Source: Candidatus Rokuibacteriota bacterium (GTDB lineage Bacteria; Methylomirabilota; Methylomirabilia; Rokubacteriales; CSP1-6). From it: 51,619 nt of DNA. The stretch lies in NCBI GenBank assembly GCA_003220685.1, contig QHTE01000067.1, positions 1-51,619 of the forward strand, given 5' to 3'. A program made the translations under genes and the position numbers. How positions within the stretch are numbered: the first letter of the stretch is position 1; each line of letters starts with the position of its first letter. The notes under the pieces are model-generated. The model did not search any database. It saw only the letters and a program-made list of their open reading frames with translations, and was not told where the DNA came from. This document shows, piece by piece, positions 25,341-33,506 of the stretch.

Positions 25341-26656
25341 GCCGCCGTCGGTTCGCCGCATCGCTGCTGCTCGGACTCGCGATCGTCGCCGTCGCGCCGC
25401 CGAGGCTCGCCACCGCCGACGGCGCGACGGGCTCCGTCACGCGCACGAAGCTCGCCAACGGCATGACCGTGCTCGTGCGCGAGAACCCGACCGCGCCGGT
25501 CGTCGCGATCTCCCTGATGGTCCGGATGGGCACGCGGTGGGAGACGCGGCAGAACGCCGGTCTCTCCAACTTCCTGCAGCTCATGGTCGTGCGCGGCACG
25601 ACGTCGCTCGACGGCACGCAAATCGCCAGCGCCGCCGATCGCATGGGCGGCAGCATCGACGCCTACGCCGACGCCGACTACTCCGAGATCCCCGCCACGG
25701 CGCTCTCGCGCTACTGGGGCGAGATGCTCGACCTGGTCGCCGAGGTCGCCTTGCGGCCGTCGATCCCGGACGGCACGACCCAGGCCGTGCGCGACTTTCT
25801 CCTGCGACAGATCCGTAACCGCGCCGAGAAGCCGTACGATGCCGCCTTCGACAGCCTGATGGCCCGCACGTACGGCGACAACCCCTACGCCTGGGATCCG
25901 CTGGGGCTCAAGGAAAGCCTCGAGCGGATGGACCGCGCGGCGCTCCTCGCGCACTATCGGCGTCACTACGTGCCGGGCGCGATGGTGCTGGCGGTCAGCG
26001 GCAAGGTGAAGAGCGCCGAGGTGGTGGCCAGGGCCGAGCGGCTCTTCGGCGGGCTGCCCGCGGCGCCGGTGCCCGCGCCCAACGCGACGGCGCCGCCCGC
26101 GCCGTCGACCGGCCGCGCGGTGCTCACGGTGCCGGGCGCGCAGGCCCAGATCCTCATGGGCGGGCTCGCGCCGTCGCTGACCGATCCGGATCTCGCCGCG
26201 ATGAAGGTGGTGAGCACCGTGCTCGGCGGCGGGCTCGCCAGCCGCTTCTTCTCCGAGCTTCGCGACAAGCAGGGCCTGGCGTACACGACTGCCGCGCGCG
26301 AGCCGATGCGCGTGGGCGCGGGCTATTTCCTGGCGCTGCTCGGCACGGCGCCCGCCAACAAGGAGAAGGCCGAGGTGGCGCTGCGCGAGCAGCTCGAGCG
26401 CATCCAGCGGCAAGCCGTTTCCGACGAGGAGCTGCGCGTGGCCAAGGCGTTCCTGCTCGGCAGCCTCGCGATGGACCGGCGCACGAATGCGCGGCAGGCG
26501 TGGTACATGGCCTCGCTCGAGGTCGCGGGAGTGGGCCACGAGTTCCTGGACCGCTACGTGGCGCAGGTGCGGGCGGTGACGAAGGCCGACGTGCAGCTTG
26601 CCGCGCAGCGCTACCTCGCGACCGTGCGCACGGTCGTCGCGGAGCCTGCGCGATAG
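25337..26656 (+). CDS. M16-family protein, non-catalytic partner
   Basis: The 439-residue protein has an export signal (MSRRRFAASLLLGLAIVAVA) and the M16 fold: VTRTKLANGMTVLVRENPTA at the start, and the second-domain motif VVSTVLGGGLASRFFSELRD. At the zinc site the sequence is LSNFLQLM, so the expected H-x-x-E-H is N78-x-x-Q81-L82: all three key residues are changed. This is the standard picture of the beta subunit of M16B heterodimers, which helps bind substrate. Coupled by ATGA to the active subunit. It ends 10 bases from a convergent gene. Confidence 0.88.
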   Translation: MSRRRFAASLLLGLAIVAVAPPRLATADGATGSVTRTKLANGMTVLVRENPTAPVVAISLMVRMGTRWETRQNAGLSNFLQLMVVRGTTSLDGTQIASAADRMGGSIDAYADADYSEIPATALSRYWGEMLDLVAEVALRPSIPDGTTQAVRDFLLRQIRNRAEKPYDAAFDSLMARTYGDNPYAWDPLGLKESLERMDRAALLAHYRRHYVPGAMVLAVSGKVKSAEVVARAERLFGGLPAAPVPAPNATAPPAPSTGRAVLTVPGAQAQILMGGLAPSLTDPDLAAMKVVSTVLGGGLASRFFSELRDKQGLAYTTAAREPMRVGAGYFLALLGTAPANKEKAEVALREQLERIQRQAVSDEELRVAKAFLLGSLAMDRRTNARQAWYMASLEVAGVGHEFLDRYVAQVRAVTKADVQLAAQRYLATVRTVVAEPAR

Positions 26657-26666
26657 ACGACGACGG

Positions 26667-27062
26667 TTACTCGGAGCGGGGCGGAACCTTGATCCAGGCT
26701 TCGCTGCAGCTCGGGGCGCTCGGGTAGTAAGCCTTCGAGGAAGGGCAGTAATACCAGTACGATTCGGCGGGAGCCGAGTTGTCGACGTACACCGGTGCTG
26801 GCTGTATCACGACCTGCGGCTCGGGATAGTAGTACGGCCCCGGATAGTAGCCGCCCCAACCCCAGCCCCACCACGGGCCCCAGCAGCAGCCAGGCCCAAC
26901 GACGACGACACCGCGGCCGTGCCATCCGCCATGCCAGCCGCCGTGGCCCTGCCATCCGCCGTGACGGACCCCGCCGCCCCCGCCGACCCACGCGAAGCCC
27001 GAGGTGGCGGACACCAGCAACACTACGATCATCAAGATCGCGACGACGACCGGTCTTTTCAT
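26667..27062 (-). CDS. Small secreted Gly/His/Trp/Tyr-rich protein
   Basis: The 131-residue product has a Sec signal (MKRPVVVAILMIVVLLVSAT) and then a low-complexity region of GG, HGGWHGGWHGRG, WGPWWGWGWGG and PYYYPEP blocks, ending in a more ordered tail SYWYYCPSSKAYYPSAPSCSEAWI. The pattern YWYYC....YYP....C is common in short exported proteins of proteobacteria-like genomes. The role is unknown; the His-rich part could bind metal. It converges with the M16 operon. Confidence 0.7.
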   Translation of the reverse strand: MKRPVVVAILMIVVLLVSATSGFAWVGGGGGVRHGGWQGHGGWHGGWHGRGVVVVGPGCCWGPWWGWGWGGYYPGPYYYPEPQVVIQPAPVYVDNSAPAESYWYYCPSSKAYYPSAPSCSEAWIKVPPRSE

Positions 27063-27132
27063 CGCTAGATCACCACTATCCAGCCTAGACCTCGGATGTA
27101 TATGGTGTCAATCCCCAGAAGTCTCGTGCCCT

Positions 27133-28455
27133 TCAGAACGTGAAGGGGATCGCCATCGGCGGCCGCCCGAAGGGCCGGCCGGCCTTCACCGTCAGCGTGG
27201 GAACGAGCTTTTTCGACCCGTTGCGCTTGTTGTTTCGCGTGTCGACGAACTCGACCGGGCCGTCGACGAGATCGAAGATCGCGACGTCCGCCGGCGCGCC
27301 GATCCTCAGGGTGCCCAGGCCCGGCACGCGGCCGATGACCCTGGCAGGCTCGACCGTCGCCTTCGCCACGACGTCCTCGAGGGGCATCCCCAGGTTGAGA
27401 AACTTCGACATCACGTTGGGCAGGGTCGGGTAGCCCGGCGTGTTGATGCTGACCGCGTGGATGTCGCTCGAGATCGTGTCCGGTACGGCGCCCTGCTGGA
27501 TGGCCGGCTCGCAGATCGTGTAGTCGAAGCTTCCGCCTCCGTGCCCGACGTCGAAGATGACCCCGCGCTGCTTGGCCGCCTTGGCGGCCCCGAGGAGCTG
27601 CCCGTTCTGCACGATGTTGTTGCCCGCACCGCTGAACGCGTGCGTGAGGATGTCGCCCGGACGCAACAGGTCGAGCAGATCCGATAGCGAGCCCGGCGCG
27701 GCTCCGATGTGACACATGACGGGTACGCCCTTGCCGACCATCTCGGCGGCCCGGATCGCCCGCCGCAGCGGCTCGAGGCCGTTCTGCCCGACCACCGAGT
27801 CCGTGATGCGCACCTTCACCCCGAGCGCGACGTCGGGATTCTCGGCCACGGCCTTCGCGCAGCCGTCGACGTTGGCGTAGTCGATGTTGAGCATCTCGCC
27901 CGGGGCCAATCCGCCGGCGAGGCCGATCGACGCGATGTGCACGAAGGCGAAGATGCGCGTGCGCGCCTGTGGGATCGCGTAGTGGCGGATCGCGCCGAAC
28001 GTATGCCAGCCGGCATCGCCTGCCGACACGGCGGTGGTCACGGCCGTGATCCCCACGAGCTCGTCGGCCGGCAGGCCGAGGCCGAGATGCGGGACGAGAT
28101 GCGTGTGCAGATCGACGAGGCCCGGCGTGACGAGCTTGCCGGCGGCGTCGATGCGCTGGACCGCGCGGGCGGCCGGAATGCTCGCCTCGACCGCGGCGAT
28201 CTGGCCGTGCTTGATCCCGAGATCGCGCTTGCCGCGGACTTTCTGGCCGGGATCGAGCACGTCGCCGTTCGCGATCACCAGGTCGTACTTCAGTGCCGGA
28301 TCCTTCGGATCGAAGCCGTGCGGCGCGGGCGCGCCGGCCTGCGCGAGCAAGAGGGGAGCCGACCTGGCATCGGCGGCGGACGGCTGAGCTGCGAGGGTGG
28401 CGCCGGCGGCCGCCGCAGACGTCGAGACGATGAAGTCGCGCCGCGAGACTCCCAT
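27133..28455 (-). CDS. Tat-exported amidohydrolase/deacetylase-type metallohydrolase
   Basis: The start at 28455 gives MGVSRRDFIVSTSAAAAGAT, a Tat signal. The cyclic-amidohydrolase core follows: DLVIANGDVLDPG, then GKLVTPGLVDLHTHLVPHLG with the HxH metal pair, VPVMCHIGAAPG, DILTHAFSG, IFDVGHGGGSF and SSDIHAVSI with the metal aspartate. The composite-domain end VGRVPGLGTLRIGAPADVAI follows. This is the dihydroorotase/N-acyl-amino-acid deacetylase group, 440 residues. The substrate is unknown. The 60 residues upstream in the same frame do not look coding. The 270 bases between its start and the next pseudogene contain nothing I recognise. Confidence 0.82.
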   Translation of the reverse strand: MGVSRRDFIVSTSAAAAGATLAAQPSAADARSAPLLLAQAGAPAPHGFDPKDPALKYDLVIANGDVLDPGQKVRGKRDLGIKHGQIAAVEASIPAARAVQRIDAAGKLVTPGLVDLHTHLVPHLGLGLPADELVGITAVTTAVSAGDAGWHTFGAIRHYAIPQARTRIFAFVHIASIGLAGGLAPGEMLNIDYANVDGCAKAVAENPDVALGVKVRITDSVVGQNGLEPLRRAIRAAEMVGKGVPVMCHIGAAPGSLSDLLDLLRPGDILTHAFSGAGNNIVQNGQLLGAAKAAKQRGVIFDVGHGGGSFDYTICEPAIQQGAVPDTISSDIHAVSINTPGYPTLPNVMSKFLNLGMPLEDVVAKATVEPARVIGRVPGLGTLRIGAPADVAIFDLVDGPVEFVDTRNNKRNGSKKLVPTLTVKAGRPFGRPPMAIPFTF

Positions 28456-28726
28456 GACGTGGTCTCCTCGTCCGGGCAGCATGGTCTGGTGAGCTTCTCG
28501 TCGCGGCGGCGCGCGCACCGCGCCGCGGTCCGTTGCCGCTGGGATGCTATGCGGTGACGCGCCGGGCGTCAACCGTCCGAGGCACGGCACCGGCCGCGCG
28601 CACCGGTGCGGCGCCTCGGACGAGTCGATGGCCACCGAGACGGCGCCGACTGCGAGTGATAGGCCGAGCGCGTTTCGTGGCGATGACGGGCACCGACCTC
28701 GACCGGTTTTCGCGCCGAGGCTCGCC

Positions 28727-29051
28727 TCAGCGCTCGGCGGCGCGTGCGGGTGTCGGAATCTGCATCGGGAGGTTGCCGCCGCTGCCGGTGACGAACTGAG
28801 GTAGGTGACCGTCCCACTTTGCCAGGTACTGCTGCTGGATGAGCGTCGCGGTGAGCGACTGCGTGAAAGCTCGAGAGCACCACGATGAGCAACCCCAGCA
28901 GCACTCCGGCGACCTGCACGGCGCGGCCGATCCCCACCAGCGGCAGCCGCGACTGGGTCACGTCACGCACCTGCGCGGCCGTCGAGACCAGGAGCCGGCC
29001 GACGAGGAGACCTCCGACGATCAACACCGCTGCGAACATCAGCTTGCCCAT
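28727..29051 (-). pseudogene. SPFH/prohibitin-type membrane protein with internal deletion
   Basis: From ATG at 29051 the frame gives two hydrophobic segments and the start of a membrane-anchored SPFH protein (MGKLMFAAVLIVGGLLVGRL ... GRAVQVAGVLLGLLIVVLSS). In another frame, starting near 28870, the sequence is TQSLTATLIQQQYLAKWDGH followed by LPQFVTGSGGNLPMQIPTP and a stop at 28727. That is the typical C-terminus of prohibitin/stomatin-like proteins. About 200 residues holding the SPFH domain and coiled coil are missing. The junction lies at a SSF/SFTQ-like stretch, consistent with a short-homology deletion. Confidence 0.6.
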
Positions 29052-29069
29052 CTGTCCCTCCCAGGTGGG

Positions 29070-29525
29070 TCAGCCCTTTCCGAGCTCGTAGCCCCGCGGC
29101 TTGATGCAGTCGACGAAGACCTTTTCCCGCAGCTCGGTGTTGGACCGCCAGTAGACGAGGTTCTCGCGGATCCACCGCGAGATCATTCCCAGGTCGCGCT
29201 CAGCCTTTCGCCGCGCGTGGCTATCGCAATCGAGCACGTCGAGCAGCACGCGTGTGGGCTCGGTTGCGGTCGATGGCTTCGCCAGCCGCAGGGTCTGAGA
29301 GGTCGAGCCCACCTCGGGCGTCGTCTCGTAGCCCGCGGCCACCAGGCACGCTGCGAAGCCGGCGAGCGGCGCTGCCGTTTTCTTCGACCACTCCTCGCAT
29401 CGCTTCCGATCCGATTCGATCTGAGCCGCGCTCTGGTCCTTGAGCGGCGTCGCCTTCAGGTTCGAGGTGGTGGTGCAGCCGGTCAGGATCATCAATGCGG
29501 CGACGGCCAGCGACGGCCTCGTCAT
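29070..29525 (-). CDS. Small lipoprotein, paralogue A
   Basis: The 151-residue product has a lipoprotein signal with lipobox ILTGC (C17). The mature protein has RKRCEEWSKKTAAPLAGFAA followed by CLVAAGYETTPEV, then a helical C-terminal half with DCDSHARRKAERDLGMIS. The spacing of a Cys followed some 20 residues later by CxxxxGY/W is shared with the next gene and suggests a disulfide-stabilised fold. It lies 18 bases downstream of paralogue B on the same strand, so they form an operon. Function unknown. Confidence 0.65.
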   Translation of the reverse strand: MTRPSLAVAALMILTGCTTTSNLKATPLKDQSAAQIESDRKRCEEWSKKTAAPLAGFAACLVAAGYETTPEVGSTSQTLRLAKPSTATEPTRVLLDVLDCDSHARRKAERDLGMISRWIRENLVYWRSNTELREKVFVDCIKPRGYELGKG

Positions 29526-29543
29526 CGGTGTCGGGGCTCGCGA

Positions 29544-29885
29544 CTAGCGCTTCGGGTCCTGGAAATAGCGCTTGCCGCTGAGCGGCGACGGCGGCCTGAG
29601 GAAGTCGTGGGTGTCTTCGGGCCCCCGAAATTGATTGTTGTCGGCCACCGAGACCTCGACCCGCTTCCAGCCCTTGGCCCGCATGCACGCGCGATAGACG
29701 GGCTCCAGGCTGTCGGGACCGTACGGGCTCTGCTTGGCGTCCTCGATGCAGGCCGCGCTTTCCCGCTCGAAGTCCGCGACGACTCCGCCGGGCCTCTCCC
29801 AGTAGTGAGAGCAGCCCCCCAGGGCCAGGACGGCGACGACCGTGAGCAACGATTCGAGGGCGGGCGTTGCGGTCTTCGTCCACAT
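29544..29885 (-). CDS. Small lipoprotein, paralogue B
   Basis: The 113-residue lipoprotein has signal LLTVVAVLALGGC (C25). Its core ESAACIEDAKQSPYGPDSLE followed by PVYRACMRAKGWKRVEV has the same Cys...CMxxKGW plan as its neighbour. This is a common type of tiny envelope lipoprotein in GC-rich environmental genomes. It is divergent from a sigma-54 activator gene; the 284-base spacer contains two adjacent palindromes. No function is known to me. Confidence 0.65.
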   Translation of the reverse strand: MWTKTATPALESLLTVVAVLALGGCSHYWERPGGVVADFERESAACIEDAKQSPYGPDSLEPVYRACMRAKGWKRVEVSVADNNQFRGPEDTHDFLRPPSPLSGKRYFQDPKR

Positions 29886-30027
29886 GGAGCATCCTCCAAG
29901 CGGCCAAGCTAAGTCGAGGCCGCGTGCCCGTCAATGGCCTTGACGAAAGTCGAGACCGTCGGCTTTCTTTACGATTCGGCCTTCCGTGGGTGCGACCGCG
30001 CCGGGAACTGGTTGAATCCAAACATCG

Positions 30028-30053
30028 CCGAACGTTTGGCATCCCACGTGGGA
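30028..30053. promoter_or_regulatory. Two adjacent palindromes, possible operator
   Basis: TCCCACGTGGGA at 30042-30053 is a perfect 12-base palindrome. Just before it, CCGAACGTTTGG (30028-30039) is a 10-of-12 palindrome. They lie in the divergent spacer, 143 bases from the small-lipoprotein start and 117 from the activator start. No -24/-12 sigma-54 promoter was found beside them. Confidence 0.35.
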
Positions 30054-30169
30054 GCGGCAGGGGAACGTGCAGCGGATTGCATCTGTCTCTTCGGTGTGGA
30101 CCCGGCTCCCGGGCAGGACCGCGAGCTCGCGAACGGCGCTCAGGCTCGCGGTTCTCGGAGGAGGCGCTC

Positions 30170-31249
30170 TTGAAAACTGAACACGATCTCACCGCCGGCG
30201 GCCCCGTCTTCGACTGGAGTCCGCAGATGCGGGCGATCGGAGCGATCGTCGATCACATCGCCGATACGGACGCGACCGTCCTGCTGCGCGGAGAGAGCGG
30301 GGTGGGGAAGGACGTCGTGGCCCGCGCGATTCACGCGCGCTCGTCTCGCCGCGACGGGCCGTTCGTCCGGGTCAACTGCGCGTCGATTCCGTCCGGGCTG
30401 CTCGAATCGGAGCTGTTCGGCTACGAAAAGGGCGCGTTCACCGGCGCCACCAATCGGAAGCTCGGCCGATTCGAGCACGCGCACGGGGGCACGATCTATC
30501 TGGACGAGATCGGCGACCTACCGCTCGAGCTTCAGGCCAAGCTCCTGCACGTCCTTCAGGACCTTCGGTTCTCGCGCGTCGGCGGACACGCGCTGCTCCG
30601 CGTCGACGCGCGCGTGATCGCCGCCACGAATCAGGACCTCGAGCGCGCGATGGCCAGCCTGGAGTTCCGCGAGGACCTGTACTACCGGCTCAACGTGGTG
30701 GAGCTCAGGATTCCCCCGCTGCGGGAGCGGCGCGATGAAATTCCGGGGCTGGCGGCCTGGCTCCTCGACCGGTTCAACGCCCAGTATGGACGGCAGAAGC
30801 GGCTCTCACCCGAAACCCTGGCGCTCCTCGGCGAGCACCGGTGGCCGGGCAACGTCAGAGAGCTGGAGAACACGCTTCGCCGGATGGTCGTGCTCGCCGA
30901 CGGCGAGCAGGAGTTCGTGGACTGCGTGGCGAAGAGTTTGCGTCAGAGCGCGCCGCTCGCGCCGTCGGCCCCGGCCGACGAGGGCCTGCGCGAGATCGGC
31001 CGCCGCGGGGCGCGAGAGGCCGAGCGCATCGCGCTCGCCGCCGTGCTCGAGCGCGTGCGCGGCAATCGCCTGGCGGCGTCCCGGATTCTGAAGGTCAGCT
31101 ACAAGACGATCCTGAACAAGATCGCGGAGTACGGCCTCGCCCAGCGAGACGGTCGCGCCGGGGCGAGCGTCGCGCCCGCGGCGACCGCTGCCGCCACGCT
31201 CCCGGAGTCGCCGCCGGGGTCGGCCGGCTCGAGCCTCGACGCGAAATAG
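30170..31249 (+). CDS. Sigma-54-dependent transcriptional activator without receiver domain
   Basis: The AAA+ domain covers residues about 12-245: Walker A GESGVGKD, the sigma-54-contact loop GAFTGATN, Walker B TIYLDEIGDL and the arginine-finger region FREDLYYRLNVVELRIPPLR. A Fis-type helix-turn-helix follows near the C-terminus (LERVRGNRLAASRILKVSYK). The start is TTG at 30170, five bases after GGAGGAGG; no ATG is suitable. With no N-terminal sensory domain it resembles PspF-like activators, controlled by a partner protein or by expression. The neighbours suggest either the two lipoproteins or the downstream ABC importer as targets; this is inference. Confidence 0.85.
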   Translation: MKTEHDLTAGGPVFDWSPQMRAIGAIVDHIADTDATVLLRGESGVGKDVVARAIHARSSRRDGPFVRVNCASIPSGLLESELFGYEKGAFTGATNRKLGRFEHAHGGTIYLDEIGDLPLELQAKLLHVLQDLRFSRVGGHALLRVDARVIAATNQDLERAMASLEFREDLYYRLNVVELRIPPLRERRDEIPGLAAWLLDRFNAQYGRQKRLSPETLALLGEHRWPGNVRELENTLRRMVVLADGEQEFVDCVAKSLRQSAPLAPSAPADEGLREIGRRGAREAERIALAAVLERVRGNRLAASRILKVSYKTILNKIAEYGLAQRDGRAGASVAPAATAAATLPESPPGSAGSSLDAK

Positions 31250-31333
31250 CCGACATTCCCGACCTCCCGGCTAAGATGAGGCCGTGGACGGGCCCGCCGC
31301 GGCCGACGGGACCGCCGGGAAGGGACACGGCCT

Positions 31334-32581
31334 ATGACGCGAGCTCTCACGGCTCTGGCGGCGCTCGGCGCCGGCGCCACGCTCCTGCTCGGCGCGTGCG
31401 ATCGCGGGGCCGAGCGATCCGGCGGCGGCAAGTCGATCACCGTGGTGATCGCGGAGTACAGCAAGGACCACACAAAGCCCTTCTGGCAGGGCTTGTCGGA
31501 ACAGTACACCAAGCAGGGTGGCGTGAAGGTCGATCTGAGGATCATCGACTGGAACTCGATCGACCAGCAGGTCAGCACGATGATCCAGAGCAACCAGCCA
31601 CCGGACGTGCTGAACCTCAACTCCTTCTCCAGCTACGCCAAGGACCAGCTCCTCTACCCGGCCGACGACGTGCTCTCCCCGAAGACGCGGGACGACTTCA
31701 TCGGCGCCTTCGCCCGTGGCGGCGAGTATCAGGGCAAGCTCTACGGCTTCCCGATTCTCTCGAGCGCGCGCGCGTTCTTTTACAACAAGGATCTCTTCGC
31801 GCGCGCCGGCCTCGCCGGGCCGCCCAAGACCTGGGACGAGTTCGCGCAGGCCGCGCGCAAAGTCCAGGCGCTCGGTGGCGGCGTCATCGGCTACGCGCTG
31901 CCGCTCGGTCCCGAGGAGGCTCAGGCCGAGTGGGCGATCTGGATGTGGAACAACGGCGGCGACTGGAAATCGGGCGACGCGTGGGCCATCAACAGCGACA
32001 AGAACGTTCAGACCTTGCGGTTCCTGGCCGATCTGGCCAACCGCCACCGGGTCACCCAGATCAATCCGGGCAAGACCAATCGGACCGACGGCGCCTTCCA
32101 GCTCTTCAAGGATGGCAAGGTGGGTATGGTGATGGGCTTCAGCCCGCTCGCGGCCCAGCTCGACACCGAGAAGAAGGTGAGCTACGGCGTGGCCGAGATG
32201 CCGACCGCGCTCGGTCAGGCCGTCACGCTCGGCGTCGAGGACTACCTGATGGCGTTCAAGAAACCCGGCAACCAGGACGCCGTGAAGCGGTTCCTCGACC
32301 TCTACTATCAGCCCGAGAACATCATCCGCTGGATCACCGCCGAGGGCTTCCTGCCGGTGACGAAGTCGGGTCTGCAGCCGATGAGCTCGAACGCGAAGCT
32401 GAAGCCGTATCTGGACGCGCTGCCCAACGCCAGGCTCGCGCCCACGACGGACCCGGCGTGGGATCGCGTGAAGCTCGACGTCCAGCAGAACATCGGCCTG
32501 GCCGTCCAGCCCGGCGGCGATCCCAAGCAGGTGCTCGATCAGCTCCAGAAGAACGCCGTGGCGGCGGCCGGGAGCCGCTGA
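31334..32581 (+). CDS. Sugar-type ABC transporter solute-binding lipoprotein
   Basis: The 415-residue family 1 binding protein has a lipobox LLGACD (Cys about residue 20) and motifs KSITVVIAEYSKDHTKPFWQ near the start, VLNLNSFSSYAKD, and LYGFPILSSARAFFYNKDLF, as in UgpB/MalE relatives. It captures a sugar, polyol or glycerol-phosphate-like ligand for the two permeases encoded next. It starts 84 bases after the sigma-54 activator gene, so it might be read from that unit or from its own promoter. Confidence 0.87.
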   Translation: MTRALTALAALGAGATLLLGACDRGAERSGGGKSITVVIAEYSKDHTKPFWQGLSEQYTKQGGVKVDLRIIDWNSIDQQVSTMIQSNQPPDVLNLNSFSSYAKDQLLYPADDVLSPKTRDDFIGAFARGGEYQGKLYGFPILSSARAFFYNKDLFARAGLAGPPKTWDEFAQAARKVQALGGGVIGYALPLGPEEAQAEWAIWMWNNGGDWKSGDAWAINSDKNVQTLRFLADLANRHRVTQINPGKTNRTDGAFQLFKDGKVGMVMGFSPLAAQLDTEKKVSYGVAEMPTALGQAVTLGVEDYLMAFKKPGNQDAVKRFLDLYYQPENIIRWITAEGFLPVTKSGLQPMSSNAKLKPYLDALPNARLAPTTDPAWDRVKLDVQQNIGLAVQPGGDPKQVLDQLQKNAVAAAGSR

Positions 32582-32672
32582 GCCTCGTGAGCCGCTGACC
32601 CCGGCGCGCACGCTCGCGCGCCGTCGCGGCGTCGGCCGCTGGACGGCGCTCGTCTGGCTCGGCCCGAGCCTG

Positions 32673-33506
32673 GTGCTCATCGCCGCAGTGGTCGTCTATC
32701 CGGCCGTGGCGCTCTCTCGCGCCTCGCTGAGCCGCTATTCCATCACCGGCCTCCGTCAAGGCTCGGTGGGAGCGGCCAACTACGCCCGGCTCCTCGAGCA
32801 AGAGGCGCTGCCGACCGTGGTCGCCAACACGGTGCTCTGGGTCGCGGCGATCGTCCTCGTGACGGTCGTCGTCTCGCTCGGCCTCGCCCAGCTGCTGAAC
32901 GAGGACTTCCCGGGCCGCCGCCTCGTGCGCTGGGCGCTGATCGTGCCGTGGGCGGCCTCCGTCATCGTGACCTCGAAGCTCTTCGTCTGGATCTACGACT
33001 ACTACTTCGGGCTCCTGAACCACGCCTTGCTCTCGCTGCGCCTCGTCGCGGCGCCCGTGGACTGGCTCGGCAACGACGCGACCGTGATGCCGGCGATGAT
33101 CGCCGTCGGGATCTACGTGTCGCTGCCGTTCACGACCTACGTCCTGCTGGCCGGACTCTCGGCCATCCCAGGCGAGGTCTACGAGGCGGCGCGGGTGGAC
33201 GGCGCCTCGGCCTGGCGCGCGTACCGCTCCGTGACCTTGCCGCTGCTGCGTCCGGCCCTGCTGGTGGCGGTCGTGCTCAACGTGATCTACATCTTCAACT
33301 CGTTCCCGATCGTGTGGACCCTGAACGATCGCAACCCGGGCTTCGCCCACGACACGATGATCACGTACATGTACAAGATCGCGTTCAAGAGCTCGCTGCG
33401 CGATATCGGGCTGGCCGCGGCGCTCGGCGTGGTGAACGTGCTCGTGATCCTGCTGGCCGTGGTTCTGTATCTGAGAACGACTTCCTGGCGCGAGGCCGAG
33501 GCGTGA
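32673..33506 (+). CDS. Sugar-type ABC transporter permease 1 (MalF/UgpA-like)
   Basis: Six hydrophobic spans are present, with the EAA loop YEAARVDGASAWRAYRSVTL followed by PLLRPA that contacts the ATPase. The listed GTG at 32673 falls inside the first helix; the in-frame codons upstream (RWTALVWLGPSLVLIAAV) clearly belong to it, but no ATG, GTG or TTG occurs between there and the binding-protein gene. Only CTG at 32595 could start a full helix 1. The real start is therefore unresolved. The stop overlaps the next permease (GTGA at 33503). Confidence 0.85.
   Translation: MLIAAVVVYPAVALSRASLSRYSITGLRQGSVGAANYARLLEQEALPTVVANTVLWVAAIVLVTVVVSLGLAQLLNEDFPGRRLVRWALIVPWAASVIVTSKLFVWIYDYYFGLLNHALLSLRLVAAPVDWLGNDATVMPAMIAVGIYVSLPFTTYVLLAGLSAIPGEVYEAARVDGASAWRAYRSVTLPLLRPALLVAVVLNVIYIFNSFPIVWTLNDRNPGFAHDTMITYMYKIAFKSSLRDIGLAAALGVVNVLVILLAVVLYLRTTSWREAEA

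Noticed and set aside
29886..30169. A -24/-12 sigma-54 promoter between the lipoproteins and the activator
   Set aside because: TTGGCAT near 30036 is followed by no TTGC at the right distance.
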